A program made the position numbers and the translations under genes. Positions 18,239 to 28,146 of a stretch of 64,000 bases of DNA are shown here, in pieces; positions within the stretch are counted from its first letter, which is position 1, and each line of letters opens with the position of its first letter. The stretch is from Trichomonas vaginalis G3 (lineage: Eukaryota > Parabasalia > Trichomonadida > Trichomonadidae), in assembly GCF_026262505.1 (NCBI RefSeq), contig NC_067205.1, forward strand, positions 3,100,001 through 3,164,000, given 5' to 3'. Under the pieces are notes generated by a model, which searched no databases, had not been told where the DNA came from, and worked only from the letters and a program-made list of their open reading frames with translations.

Positions 18239-18694
18239 ATGTCTAGCGATTTCGCTATCTATATTCGAGACAAACTTTTTGACAGCAAAACATCTGTCGA
18301 CCATAAAATCTTACATAGTGTAAACAAGAAAGGTGAATTTGTTCTAAAGTTCTGTTTCTGGGAATATGACAAGAACCATAAAACATTAGGCAGAGAAGTC
18401 TTAAAATTTGTCAATGACAGACTTGTTGACAGAGATGACGCCGATTGGAAAGATGAAGTCCAACAAAAGTTCTTAGAATGCAAAGAAGACACATGCGCTG
18501 TTCTTGAAGATGAAATAGAAAACAAAATAGATGAGCTATTAAAGGACAAAGAACTTATACATAAATATGGTTCTGAGAAATTTGACATAACTCCACCAGA
18601 GAAGAAGAAGAAGAGAGAAAAGAAAGAAAAGAAAGTAGAAGAAGAGAAGAAAGAACCTGAACCAGTTCCAGAGAAGGTGAGATATGACATGTAA
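18239..18694 (+). CDS. Unrecognised 151-residue protein with basic/acidic tail
   Basis: A folded N-terminal part (about 1-105) is followed by a K/E/P-rich disordered tail (EKKKKREKKEKK). It is divergent from the ATPase gene. No catalytic motif. The tail could bind DNA or other core proteins. Function unknown. Confidence 0.55.
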   Translation: MSSDFAIYIRDKLFDSKTSVDHKILHSVNKKGEFVLKFCFWEYDKNHKTLGREVLKFVNDRLVDRDDADWKDEVQQKFLECKEDTCAVLEDEIENKIDELLKDKELIHKYGSEKFDITPPEKKKKREKKEKKVEEEKKEPEPVPEKVRYDM

Positions 18695-18710
18695 AAATAA
18701 AATTTTATTT

Positions 18711-19130
18711 TTAGAACATTTCTGGGTCAATGTCAATGTTCTCTTCCTCTTTAGGAGCAAACACTGGCTTAGACTCTAAAATCTTTTTACCTAATTTACC
18801 CTGAACTTCTACAACTTTAGACTCATAATATTCATAGTCGTCTGCTTTCTTTGGTTCATAAGGTATAACAAGTTTGTATGCTTTACCTTCTTTAAGGTTT
18901 GAGAACCTTCTGTCAAAATTTTCTTTGACTGCTAACAAACCTTCTATGTCTAAGTCTTCAAATTTCGCACCATTTTTAGTCACAATAGCAAACTTAACTG
19001 GTTCGATGTTCCAAACTTTGTCAAATGTAGACTTTTCAAAATGGTAGAAGTAAACATTCAAATAAGCGAATGGGTCTAGTTCTTCTTTAAGTCCTGACAT
19101 ATATTTGTTGACTGAAATATATTTCGTCAT
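18711..19130 (-). CDS. Unrecognised 139-residue protein
   Basis: Alpha/beta, with alternating charged and aromatic residues and an acidic C-terminus (EEENIDIDPEMF). Its leader (TCGGATAAAAAAAT region) is repeated upstream of 19180-19497, showing that this part of the element was duplicated. No family recognised. Confidence 0.5.
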   Translation of the reverse strand: MTKYISVNKYMSGLKEELDPFAYLNVYFYHFEKSTFDKVWNIEPVKFAIVTKNGAKFEDLDIEGLLAVKENFDRRFSNLKEGKAYKLVIPYEPKKADDYEYYESKVVEVQGKLGKKILESKPVFAPKEEENIDIDPEMF

Positions 19131-19179
19131 CTTTTCTATCGGATAAAAAAATATTTTTTTTAAAATTTACTCAGAAAAA

Positions 19180-19497
19180 TTATTTCTTTCTATATTTGCC
19201 ATTCCGAACTTCGAAAAGATGTTTTATACTAGCATAGAATTTTTCTCTAGAGCTTGGTCTTATATCGTTTTCATGACAATATTTTCTATATTCTTCATAT
19301 AAAGCCTTTTTTTCATACATTTCATAAGGACAATCTAACCAGAATAGCGCATATCCATTTTCGTTATCTAGGTCTCTATATGTTTCTTCTGTTTGTGGAA
19401 TTTCGCTTTCTTCTGTTTGTGGAATTTCGCTTTGTGGCTTAAAAAGATGTGGGCAAGAAGGGTCTGGCGCTATGTAAAAAGTTAATTTTTCTGTCAT
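19180..19497 (-). CDS. Duplicate of a helicase C-terminal domain
   Basis: A 105-residue frame. Its last about 45 residues (LYEEYRKYCHENDIRPSSRE and on to VRNGKYRKK) match the C-terminal domain of the neighbouring helicase region (LYDSYKQYCQEYGYMAASKR to VQNGVYTKK). The N-terminal half has a short repeat (SEIPQTEE twice). The adjoining non-coding DNA is also copied. The domain resembles the winged-helix tail of D5-type helicases and may be a stand-alone DNA-binding protein. Confidence 0.55.
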   Translation of the reverse strand: MTEKLTFYIAPDPSCPHLFKPQSEIPQTEESEIPQTEETYRDLDNENGYALFWLDCPYEMYEKKALYEEYRKYCHENDIRPSSREKFYASIKHLFEVRNGKYRKK

Positions 19498-19532
19498 CTT
19501 TTCTATCGGATAAAAAAATATTTTTTTAAAAT

Positions 19533-20763
19533 TTACTCAGAAAAATTTTTCTTTGTATATACGCCATTCTGAACATCTAAAAGATTTTTGACATTTGCCA
19601 AGAATGTTCGTTTAGAAGCTGCCATATAACCATACTCTTGACAATACTGTTTATACGAATCGTACAATGACCTTTCATCTAAACACTCAAAGTTGCTTTC
19701 TTCTATGAACAGTTCATATACACTCTTGTTTGCTTCTAACAATGTTTGTCTCTCTTCGGTATATGGAATTTGTCTTGGATTGAACTTAGAAATATCTAAT
19801 GTCATAAAATATGAGAACAAGTGGTTGTAAAAGTCAGATGTCAAAGTTTCTGCTAAGTCGTCAAAATATTCTGTATCTTGCATATGAGCTTCTGACGTTC
19901 TGACAACTACATATCTTCTGTCAGAACTTTCTAACTTCATCGGAACAGTATTGTTTGAAACCATAATGAAGTTTGCAACATTTTCACAAACTCTTTGGTC
20001 TTTATATTTTCTTTCAACAACTCCAACTTTGTCTGTTATAAGACTCTTCAAAGCATCTGAGTTCAAAATTTTGTTGTATCTATACTTTGAAGTTCATTGC
20101 AAACTATAAGTTTCATATTCTCTATTGAGGAGTTAAATTTACCGCAGATTTTTCTAAGTTTGTCATATTAGGGTTCGAATACCCGCTAACAGTTTGCATA
20201 AGATATCTGTAAAGAATGTGTTCTTACCTGTTCCTTGTTTTCCAATTATAATGAGAGCATTTCATTTTAGCACTTGGATTTGTAAGATGTTTGCAAACCA
20301 ACATAAATATACTCATAAACCTTTTCGTTTCCATTGCATATAATTTCTTTGACATGGTCTAACCAAGCTTCTATAAATTTTCTCTTCCATTCTACTTGTT
20401 CGTATTTATATCCAGTGAAGATAGAATAGAAGTTTGGAGAAGGTGTATAGAACTTTATACCTCGAACTGAAAAATCTTCTAACTTTGACAATAAGATATC
20501 CCAAGCATCTAACATCTTCATTCCAACTTGTACGACTTTTATTTTCTTAAGTTTCTGTCTACATTCTTGTTCTGAAACTATTGTTGCTCTTGGTTTGTTA
20601 AAGACAACATCCCATTCTTTCATAACATAACATTCTGGGCAGAGTCGACATAAATGACTAAACGTTTCAAATTCTCGACTGCTTTGTTATAGTCCTCGAA
20701 ATGGACACATATTTCTGAATGTTTGGAAGTCATAAAAATCTGAAACATCTATTCTGTACATTT
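19533..20763 (-). CDS. SF3/D5-like replicative helicase region
   Basis: The region encodes stretches similar to the helicase of element B (52917-55229). One covers the beta-hairpin/sensor part (RVCENVANFIMVSNNTVPMK, then DRRYVVVRTS) and the winged-helix tail, and another covers the part before the nucleotide-binding site (TGYKYEQVEWK). Such helicases unwind the element ends during replication. Listed as one relic region without attempting a product. Confidence 0.6.
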
Positions 20764-20790
20764 TATAAAAAAAAAAAAAATATTATTTTT

Positions 20791-21588
20791 TTATCTTGAC
20801 TTTGTTGTTCCATTTGTTGCATTTGGTTGTTCTTGAGCTATTTGTTGTTGAAGTTGTTCTTGTAATACAATACTTTCACCAGTTGCATCTTCCAATTCGA
20901 AACTTTCTGCCGTCATTGACAAATACATAGGACATAAAAGTTTTACAGGAACAAAGTTTGCGTCAACTAATGTCAACGTTATACTTGCCAAAGTGTTTGA
21001 GTTCACTAAGGTTGAAAATTCTGCATTCGAATGAACAATAGGCAAACCAGCAGAGAAAGTATTGTTTATACGCATAAGTATCTTTTGGTCATAATAGTTT
21101 CTGTCGACATTCGAATAACACTTTGAACCTAAGTTTGAAACAATATATAAGATTGGTGTGCTTAATGTCAATGGAATAGACATTCCTTGTATGACACCTT
21201 TTCCTGTTATAGGAAACTGTTGGTAGTAAAAACCAGAAATAAGTTTTGTATTATAGCTCATATCGTTTATAGTAAACTCAGTCGGACATCCAAACATAAT
21301 GAAACCCGCTCTAGTTGCAGCACATGTTACACTCGTACGTAAAGTATTAAATAAGTCAACAAAACCTGTTGGTGGTATATCTGAGTAAGTATCTTCAAAG
21401 GAGTATTTTTTACCATTCACAACAATAAAGTCTTCTGGTGTCAAAAGAGCAAAACAGGCTTTAGTCGTCATTGTGTTTAAGGTTAGTTTACAATATCGTC
21501 CTTGAGGACTTTGTAAGTTTGTTGTTATAGAATTATATGACTCAGGGTTTTTAGTCGTAATAGTATAAACCATTATGTCTTCTGCCAT
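20791..21588 (-). CDS. Candidate penton-like minor capsid protein
   Basis: A 265-residue, beta-strand-rich protein with alternating hydrophobic patterns suited to a jelly roll and a Gln/Asn-rich C-terminus. It lies in the capsid gene cluster (20791-24111). Its C-terminal strand order (SNAEFSTLVNSNTLASITLTLVD) resembles that of the 236-residue protein at 48717-49427, which has the same neighbourhood in element B. Polintons carry a single-jelly-roll penton protein of this size. Assignment is by pattern and context only. Confidence 0.45.
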   Translation of the reverse strand: MAEDIMVYTITTKNPESYNSITTNLQSPQGRYCKLTLNTMTTKACFALLTPEDFIVVNGKKYSFEDTYSDIPPTGFVDLFNTLRTSVTCAATRAGFIMFGCPTEFTINDMSYNTKLISGFYYQQFPITGKGVIQGMSIPLTLSTPILYIVSNLGSKCYSNVDRNYYDQKILMRINNTFSAGLPIVHSNAEFSTLVNSNTLASITLTLVDANFVPVKLLCPMYLSMTAESFELEDATGESIVLQEQLQQQIAQEQPNATNGTTKSR

Positions 21589-21592
21589 TTAC

Positions 21593-22174
21593 TTAGCAAC
21601 TAAATTTTAATGAAATGTTGTGGTCGTCAAATATTTTTATAACGTCTGGGAAACTATATTTTAAGTTCAACGTTTCACCTCCTTTCATAACGTATATCTT
21701 GTCAATGACATTATATGAAACACCACAGCAACTAATGTCGGGTTCTATTTCTTTGATGTTTATATCGTCTGCCTCTGTCAAAAGTTTCAATAGTTCTTTC
21801 AAAATTTCATGAGGTGCGATGACATATGAGTTCACTTTTACAGGGTTGTGCTCAACCAAGTTTAACATTATACCCAAAGCTTGACAAATCTTCTCCTGAG
21901 TTTTAAGTTTGTCTTTAAGTTGTTGGTAGTCGTTTCGAATATCTGCAACAGAACTTAAGTCTCTGCTAACTTCAGGGTATGTTGGTTGTTCTTTTACAGG
22001 AACAATTGTTATACCATCTTCGTCTTCGTATGGTTTCCCCACTTCAACATCTCTTTCTTTGACATTGACAACAACACTTTGACTGTTTGTTTGAGTTGGT
22101 GAATTTAACTTCACATCTGCCACCGCCATTAAACCTTTTGAAACACTTACGCTTCTATTTTTCGGAAATGACAT
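21593..22174 (-). CDS. Conserved element protein with SCCG motif
   Basis: A 193-residue protein starting MSFPKNRSVSVSKGLM. The N-terminal half is disordered; the C-terminal half is folded with DISCCGVSYNVIDKIYVMKG. The protein at 47525-48208 in element B has the same layout (disordered, then VSCCGTVAKINPI, then a strand-turn-strand part), so they are very likely orthologous. The role is unknown; placement in the capsid cluster suggests assembly. Confidence 0.6.
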   Translation of the reverse strand: MSFPKNRSVSVSKGLMAVADVKLNSPTQTNSQSVVVNVKERDVEVGKPYEDEDGITIVPVKEQPTYPEVSRDLSSVADIRNDYQQLKDKLKTQEKICQALGIMLNLVEHNPVKVNSYVIAPHEILKELLKLLTEADDINIKEIEPDISCCGVSYNVIDKIYVMKGGETLNLKYSFPDVIKIFDDHNISLKFSC

Positions 22175-22192
22175 TTTACTTAGAATAAAAAG

Positions 22193-22612
22193 ATGGACGT
22201 ATTTGAGTATCTCTTCGAATTGAAGCAAAACAAAGTTTACACACACAAACAATACAAATACATTGACAGAATAGTTCTTTACACAAACAATGGAAAATGT
22301 TATAGAATAGCAGTCTTTGCTGAACCAAAATATTTTCATAAAGCAAAGAAAGTTGGTATAACCGAGATGGTGAAAGTTCTTGACGTTGACAAAAATATAA
22401 CAACAAAACTGACCGATATTTCTAAAGGTAAGTTTATAATACAATTTTATGTCAAAACTGGCGTACTGTCAATATTTGACGGAGAGAAGTCAGTTCAAGA
22501 ACAACTTACTGACCTGCTGCCAAAATCTGCTCGATGGAAGCTGTCGTTATGCCAATCTGAGGAGCCCCAGCAGGTTTCATCGAACGAATCTTCAAAAGAG
22601 CATCTTCCGTGA
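22193..22612 (+). CDS. Unrecognised 139-residue protein
   Basis: Divergent from the gene at 22174, with an 18-base spacer holding both leaders (TTTTACTTAGAATAAAAAG). The first about 100 residues have an alpha/beta pattern (VFEYLFELKQNKVYTHKQYK). The 3' end overlaps the capsid region on the other strand, so the C-terminal part may not be meaningful. Function unknown. Confidence 0.45.
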   Translation: MDVFEYLFELKQNKVYTHKQYKYIDRIVLYTNNGKCYRIAVFAEPKYFHKAKKVGITEMVKVLDVDKNITTKLTDISKGKFIIQFYVKTGVLSIFDGEKSVQEQLTDLLPKSARWKLSLCQSEEPQQVSSNESSKEHLP

Positions 22613-24111
22613 AAAGTGCTATTGGTTTTGTAAACTTCTTTTGCTTTCAATTCATCTGGACCGTCTCTGTCACCAGTATATTGTATTTGAACTGTACCAA
22701 CAGTTGAAATACCACCCATAAAGTCTTCTGAGTCAGCAAATGGAATGCCAAGCCAAAAGTTTGAACGGTCTCCATTTGTATATTGAGTTTTTTGACCTCC
22801 TGTATGAGTCCATACTTTCACATATGGCATAATAGAACTTTGCATTTCAGGGTTTATGGTTGTTGTGAAGTTGTTGTTAAAGTTCATAGCATCTAATGTC
22901 AAGTTGTATGACCTCATATCCTCAACTGTAGAATATTCTTCTCTTGGATAATATTTGCCATCTATGTTTATATGATATTTAATACCGGGGTTGTAGAAAC
23001 AAGAATAGTCATTTATAGTTCGTCTGAACAGTACAAACATAGTATCTGCATGTTTCATTGCAGTTGTTAAAGCAATATCTGTTCTTGCACCTGGGTCAGC
23101 ACTTTGGTTTCCAACTTCACCTGCAAAGTCTTTGACAGATATTTGGTGTATAGGGAACATAAGTGGAACTGCAATATATTTGGCAGCTAAAGCATTTGAA
23201 ATATCTGGGTCCAACATATAGACTGCAAGTCTGCTTTCTATTCTCTTGCATTCAAATTTTTCGCATGTGAACTTAACTGGGTCCCAAGCAGTTCCAGCAG
23301 CATTGAAATAATAGTTTACTTCAGTGTTGAGGTTTGAGAAACCAAAGTCTAAGTCAACTTTGTCTTTGCAAAAGTCGGCGAATGACGTTTGATTTGCTCC
23401 CTTTACGTCTGTAAGAGTGAATGGGTCTTGCGTTGGTGCAATGACTAAGTTATTTTTGCTTGGAGTAAGTTCAATAGAAATTTTTCCTGCCCAGTTTGGT
23501 AAGTATCTTAAAAACCTAAAGATGAGGAAAGATGACAAAGGAACTCTAAGTTTCAGTTTTACTTTAGTGACAGCATTTCCATCTGAACCAGAAAGGTTAA
23601 CATAAACTCCTGGAACGTTAGGGTCAAGTCTTCTTATTTTCTCAATAGTTGCATACTGGTCTGTTTGTTCTCTAGCTTGTGGTTGTACTGAGTTTCTCAA
23701 AGCGAACCATTCATATTTGCCCATGTTACTGTTTGAACTAAGTCAGAGTTAGAATATATCTTATATCCCATGAAAACTTCTGGAGCATATTGGTATCCGA
23801 CATAGAAAATTCCATTGCAACCTTTTTGTCAGACAACTTGGCAGAAGGTTTTATTTCAATGTCTTGTTCCACGTATAAGAAAGAGTTGTCAATAGAAATT
23901 ATATGAAACCTGTCGCAAGCAATATCTACTGTTGTTGAAGAACCTTCTCCAAACTCACCTACGTTCCATAAGAAACAGCAGTTGTATATTCGTAAGTTCC
24001 AGGAACTATTTCTGACCTTCTAATGGCATTGTCGCATTCGTTATACCATTCGGAAACATTTCCATTCATAGCATCCAAAACTGTTGGCGTTATATTCTGA
24101 GCGGCGTACAT
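22495..24111 (-). CDS. Major capsid protein region (double jelly roll)
   Basis: The largest part (22495-23724) is a 409-residue, strand-rich sequence with Gly/Asp turns, aromatic residues and long alternating stretches (KLKLRVPLSSFLIFRFLRYL, SIMPYVKVWTHTGGQKTQYT). This fits a viral double-jelly-roll capsid protein; a similar late motif (VKAYPIIQGEND) occurs in the element B capsid region. Upstream sequence to 24111 (MYAAQNITPTVLDAMNGNV) belongs to the same region. Assignment is by pattern, size and position next to the penton-like and SCCG genes. Confidence 0.6.
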
Positions 24112-24143
24112 TTCATATGGGTAAAAATATAGAATAGTTGGGT

Positions 24144-25123
24144 TTATATGTCATAATAGAACCCACTCCGACCAAGCTTTACTTTCTTCCTGACTGAGTT
24201 TTTAACTCTTCTTTTTCCTTCATTGCCCTCTGCTTCAAGTTGTTGCATCTTTGCCTCATGTTCACCTAGTATGTTGTAAATTTCCCATGTCCTTTTTGCC
24301 TTTGGGCTCTGGTCGCCCATCTCAGGTACCCTATATCCTAGAAAGAGTTTGTCATAGTTTGTATTTGAGTCGTCGCGTATTGTTTGCATGACTCTGTCCT
24401 GAGTTTCCGGTTCAAGCTCTTCAAACAGTGCCTGTCCATATGGAATAAGCTCGTTTCCAAATATATGTTTTTGTAGCCATTCTGGTTTTCTTTCCATGTT
24501 ACCAACTATATCTTTTGTGAATGGGAAAGCTTTTACCCAATCTTTCAGTCTTGCGTCGTTTATTTCTGTAGTTGGTTTTATTTTGTCAAGGAACATGTTT
24601 TTCAATACTAACATTTCATTTGGTACTGTCCATTTGAGTTTTCTTAAATATTCATCCCTTCTCGGTTCATTGTCTGCAAAGTAAGTTTTATGACATTTTG
24701 TAAACTTTCGTTTGCAAGGTCATGTACAATAGGTTCTCTTCCTTCGCTCTCCTAACTTTCTTTCTAAACTCTTCACCAAATATACCATCTCTATGGTTCT
24801 GTGTAGTTCTTTGAGATAAATGTTTTAGAACGTCAGGTGTTATTTCCATCAGCCATGTTCATTTCATACTGGTTCAAAATATCTGCATCTTTCATATCTT
24901 TCAATGGCATTAAAGCCGCGCTGAAAATACCAGCTATATCTGGTTCACCATTCACTTCCATTGCGTCTACAACTTCTTGGAATTGTGGTTGTAAGTTTAT
25001 GAACCACCTATCCGGATTAGCTTTATGACCCCATCTCATTGTAGTTCCATCGTCTGCAGAAACAAAAGTAGGTTTGTTTCCATCTTGGTTAGGTTTCTGA
25101 ATGAACTTTAAACAATGTTTCAT
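24144..25123 (-). CDS. Unrecognised element protein region
   Basis: Short frames at 24144-24614 and 24833-25123, with helical acidic sequence (YGQALFEELEPETQDRVMQT) and a part with RWGHKANPDRWFINLQPQF. No family recognised. The position between the capsid region and the long coiled-coil gene suggests a virion protein. 25124-25317 holds no convincing gene. Confidence 0.35.
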
Positions 25124-25317
25124 TTCTATATGTTTTCTTGAAATTTAACCTTTTATTTTCACCGAGTTCATCCGAAGATTGAACGTTAAATGCTCGTAAG
25201 TAAAAAGGGTTGTTGTATTTGTGTACATTTTCTTTCAGTACTTCCATTCTATGCAGAATATTTTCATCTGGTGTTGGAGTCTTTTTATGTCGGCAAACAT
25301 TTTTCGATATTCTTCTA

Positions 25318-27333
25318 CTATGTCAGCCGAATTTTTTTAGACTCTTGGAAATATTCCATATTCTCCGCATACTCTTGTTGAGGGTCAAGATTTTTCGGCT
25401 GTTCCAAATCTTCATCTAGTTCTGTGAAGTTAGTTTCCAAAGGAGTGACTTGTTCGTTTCCTTCAGGCTCTTCTAGCTGTTGTTGCTGAACTATTTCTTC
25501 CATGTCTGGTTGTATCTGAACTTCTTCCTGTGGAGTTTCTTGTACCTCATCTGCTGGCATTTCATATATTCCGAGACCGTTTTCAACAATTTCCCTATCT
25601 ACGTCATCCGCATTCATAAGCTTTTGTTCTTTCGTTCCGTCTCTATTTTTTACGCGTTTCATGACGAAAGTTGAATTGTCATTTAGCTCTGACATCAAAT
25701 ATCTCGGAGTAAATTCATCCATGTCATTTGGATGATATGCTATTAAATCATATCCCTTAGCGAGCTTGTATTTTCCAGGTTTGAGATTATATCCGTTTTG
25801 GTGCTGAGCCATAAAGCTAAATAGGTTCGGGTCAGTATTTCCATCCTTGAACTTTCCAATAGCTTCTTTATATCTGTCACTAAAGTCAATAGTATCTGGG
25901 AAACCACACTCTTCTTTAAGCATTTTTAAGAATTCTTGGTTTCCTTGTTCTCTACTTCTTTTATGTCCTTGCTCTGTTTGTGGTTGTTGTGGTGCAGTGT
26001 TTTGAACTGTTGGTTGTGGTGCTGGATTTTGAACTGTTGGTTGTGGTGCAGTGTTTTGAACTGTTGGTTTTGGTGCATGCCTGTGTCTGTGTCCATGTGA
26101 CGATGTAAATGTTCTAGGTAGTCCTGGTGCAGGTGCTTCTCTTGGAGGGTTTGGTGGTATATAAGTTCCACCAGCTGGCACATATGTTCCATCTGCAGCG
26201 TAATGTCCTACCTGACTTTTCGTTCTTAAGAAAGCATTTACTAGGTCTGTTTTGGTCTGTTGTAACTCTTTTTCTTGACTTTCCACAACAGTTGTTCTAA
26301 CGGCGTCATAGGCACTTTGAACTGCCTGTCTCGTTGCTGCATCTGTTATTTTCGTCATATTTTGTGCTACTTCTCTTAACTCGTTGTCGAAACCTTCAGA
26401 CTTCAGTTTCTTTCCAGATGAGAAGTCGTTCACTAGTTTCACCTTACTATGAAGAGCTTCGAAGGCGTTCTTAAAGTCAGCATTCATTAAAGCTTCATTT
26501 GAACTGTCTTCATCCGCTTGTATTTTTGTCCTTATTGACCCTATAAGTTGGGCTGCTTTAGCGTTGGCTTGGGCATCTAACCAGTCATTGTTAGCTTTTA
26601 TATATTCTGCGCTTTTCATTGCCTTTTGCATGGCTGCGTCGTTATTTTTACTTTCTTGTGCTAAGTTTTCATACTGTACGGTTTGGTTTTGCAACTGTAA
26701 AAGTTTTTCTGCCTTTACATTTGCTTCAACTTCTTTTTTATACTCATCGCTATCCATATATGTCTTCAGGGCTTTTTGTTTTATTTCTTCATCTTTCAGT
26801 ACTTTATATTGAGTAGTATGGTTTTTCAAATTTACAACATCTTGTTCCATTTTTGCTACTTCTGCTGCTTTTTCTGACACTTTTTTCGCATATTCCTCTG
26901 TACTTAGTTCTTTCAGTTGTTCTTCTTTCTTCTTTTTCTCTACGTTTAACTCATTGAGTTTCTTTGTGTGTCTGTCATATTCTAGTTTCTTTTCGTTTTC
27001 ACTTATTTGTTTCTGTATGTCTATGTTTGACTTTTTGACATCTGTTATTTGATTTTTGAGTGAACTCAAATTCATTTGACTTTGAGGGTTATAAGCTGTT
27101 CCGTCTGCAGCTCCACCATAGCCTGCCATTTTCGCTAAAAGTGCCGCTCTTAAACCTCCACTCTGTGCACCAACAACTCGGTTTAAAAGCATAGGATTGC
27201 TTGACATTTGTTGCAACATAGTGGGGTCATTCATAATTTGTTGTTGCAACTGTTGTTGTGGTGTCAGTTTTACTATTGGATGTTTCAATGCTCTCTTCCT
27301 CTTACGTATATTCTTACGTAGCTTACGTGGCAT
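25318..27333 (-). CDS. Large coiled-coil structural protein
   Basis: About 671 residues from the ATG at 27333. The N-terminus is very basic (MPRKLRKNIRKRKRALK). It is followed by a Q/M-rich region, a long coiled coil (about 75-340), a Pro/His-rich linker with three near-identical QNTAPQPTV-type repeats, and an acidic Gln/Glu-rich C-terminus. The basic start could bind DNA and the coiled coil could scaffold a capsid. No enzymatic motif. It is the last gene before the repeat-rich right end. Confidence 0.65.
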   Translation of the reverse strand: MPRKLRKNIRKRKRALKHPIVKLTPQQQLQQQIMNDPTMLQQMSSNPMLLNRVVGAQSGGLRAALLAKMAGYGGAADGTAYNPQSQMNLSSLKNQITDVKKSNIDIQKQISENEKKLEYDRHTKKLNELNVEKKKKEEQLKELSTEEYAKKVSEKAAEVAKMEQDVVNLKNHTTQYKVLKDEEIKQKALKTYMDSDEYKKEVEANVKAEKLLQLQNQTVQYENLAQESKNNDAAMQKAMKSAEYIKANNDWLDAQANAKAAQLIGSIRTKIQADEDSSNEALMNADFKNAFEALHSKVKLVNDFSSGKKLKSEGFDNELREVAQNMTKITDAATRQAVQSAYDAVRTTVVESQEKELQQTKTDLVNAFLRTKSQVGHYAADGTYVPAGGTYIPPNPPREAPAPGLPRTFTSSHGHRHRHAPKPTVQNTAPQPTVQNPAPQPTVQNTAPQQPQTEQGHKRSREQGNQEFLKMLKEECGFPDTIDFSDRYKEAIGKFKDGNTDPNLFSFMAQHQNGYNLKPGKYKLAKGYDLIAYHPNDMDEFTPRYLMSELNDNSTFVMKRVKNRDGTKEQKLMNADDVDREIVENGLGIYEMPADEVQETPQEEVQIQPDMEEIVQQQQLEEPEGNEQVTPLETNFTELDEDLEQPKNLDPQQEYAENMEYFQESKKIRLT

Positions 27334-27410
27334 TTTAAGTGAAGTAAAAAACGGTTTTTGACAGATGTTTATATGACACTTCTTGTTCAGCACAAAAAAC
27401 TACTCGGTCA

Positions 27411-27515
27411 ACGTGTACGATGAAATTCATGAAAATTCAAGAGTTTTCTACGATGTTAGAAAACATGTTAGAAAAGGTGTTAGATCTAACATTCTAACAT
27501 AAACATTATTTTTGT
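27411..27515. repeat. GTTAGA word array
   Basis: On the minus strand this reads GACAAAAATAATGTTTA, then ATGTTAGAATGTTAGATC closing a palindrome (GTTAGATCTAAC), then TCTAACAT words, then TTGAATTTTCATGAATTTC. Layout and flanks match the AGGTGAAA arrays at 15.8 kb although the word differs. The interval 27334-27527 has no gene. Confidence 0.75.
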
Positions 27516-27527
27516 CGGATTTACACT

Positions 27528-27830
27528 CATTTACGATGAAATCTTGACAAAACATTTACGAAGAAGTCTTGACAAAACATTTACGATGAAATCTTGACAA
27601 AACATTTACGATGAAATCTTGACAAAACATTTACGAAGAAGTCTTGACAAAACATTTACGATGAAATCTTGACAAAACATTTACGAAGAAGTCTTGACAA
27701 AACATTTACGATGAAATCTTGACAAAACATTTACGATGAAATCTTGACAAAACATTTACGAAGAAGTCTTGACAAAACATTTACGATGAAATCTTGACAA
27801 AACATTTACGAAGAAGTCTTGACAAAACAT
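27528..27830. repeat. 25-bp tandem repeat, 12 units, ABAAB order
   Basis: Twelve units of exactly 25 bp in two versions: A (TTTACGATGAAATCTTGAC plus AAAACA) and B (TTTACGAAGAAGTCTTGAC plus AAAACA). The order is ABAABABAABAB, that is ABAAB twice then AB, so a 125-bp higher-order unit was duplicated. It directly adjoins the right TIR. Related copies occur at 55490-55545 and, inverted, at 15850-15900. Confidence 0.9.
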
Positions 27831-28014
27831 GAAAACATATATAATTTGTGAAAAGCTCCTGGAAGACCCGTATATAAGAACTTCATTTATACTAAACATC
27901 TTCGGGGGCTAGAAGGCACGAAGTGCCTGGAAGCCATCCCCCAAGAAAAAAAAAACTTCATTATACTCATTCATCCTCAGGGCTAGAAGGCACGAAGTGC
28001 CTGGAAGCCCCACT

Positions 28015-28048
<34 letters not shown>
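27821..28048 (-). repeat. Right terminal inverted repeat of element A
   Basis: Reverse complement of the left arm with differences. It ends in 31 T's and contains two copies of the AGGCAC-type hairpin block where the left arm has one. The innermost match is the segment GAAAACATATATAATTTGTG. Confidence 0.85.
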
Positions 28049-28049
<1 letters not shown>

Positions 28050-28146
28050 TTTATTCATTTTACAATACTACTAAAAACAATAGCAGTTAATATATATGAT
28101 TAAAAAATCATACAAATATTAACCGAAAATTCATAGTTAACATTAA

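Larger units (their letters stand above)
3334..28048. mobile_element. Polinton/Maverick element A
   Basis: A virus-like DNA element of about 24.7 kb. It is bounded by imperfect TIRs and holds a family B DNA polymerase, DDE-type integrase, packaging ATPase, capsid-like proteins, an SF3 helicase, a D12 methyltransferase and a phage-like tail-fibre protein. It lies between two host genes that are both on the minus strand. TTTGT abuts both tips (3329-3333 and 28046-28050) and may be a target duplication, but it merges with the homopolymer and is uncertain. The element looks broken, with very roughly 8-10 breaks, yet many genes stay open, which suggests moderate to young age. Gene relics and repeats are listed separately. 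Confidence 0.92.

Noticed and set aside
27528-27830. CRISPR array
   Set aside because: The 25-bp units are directly tandem with no spacers, and the context is eukaryotic.
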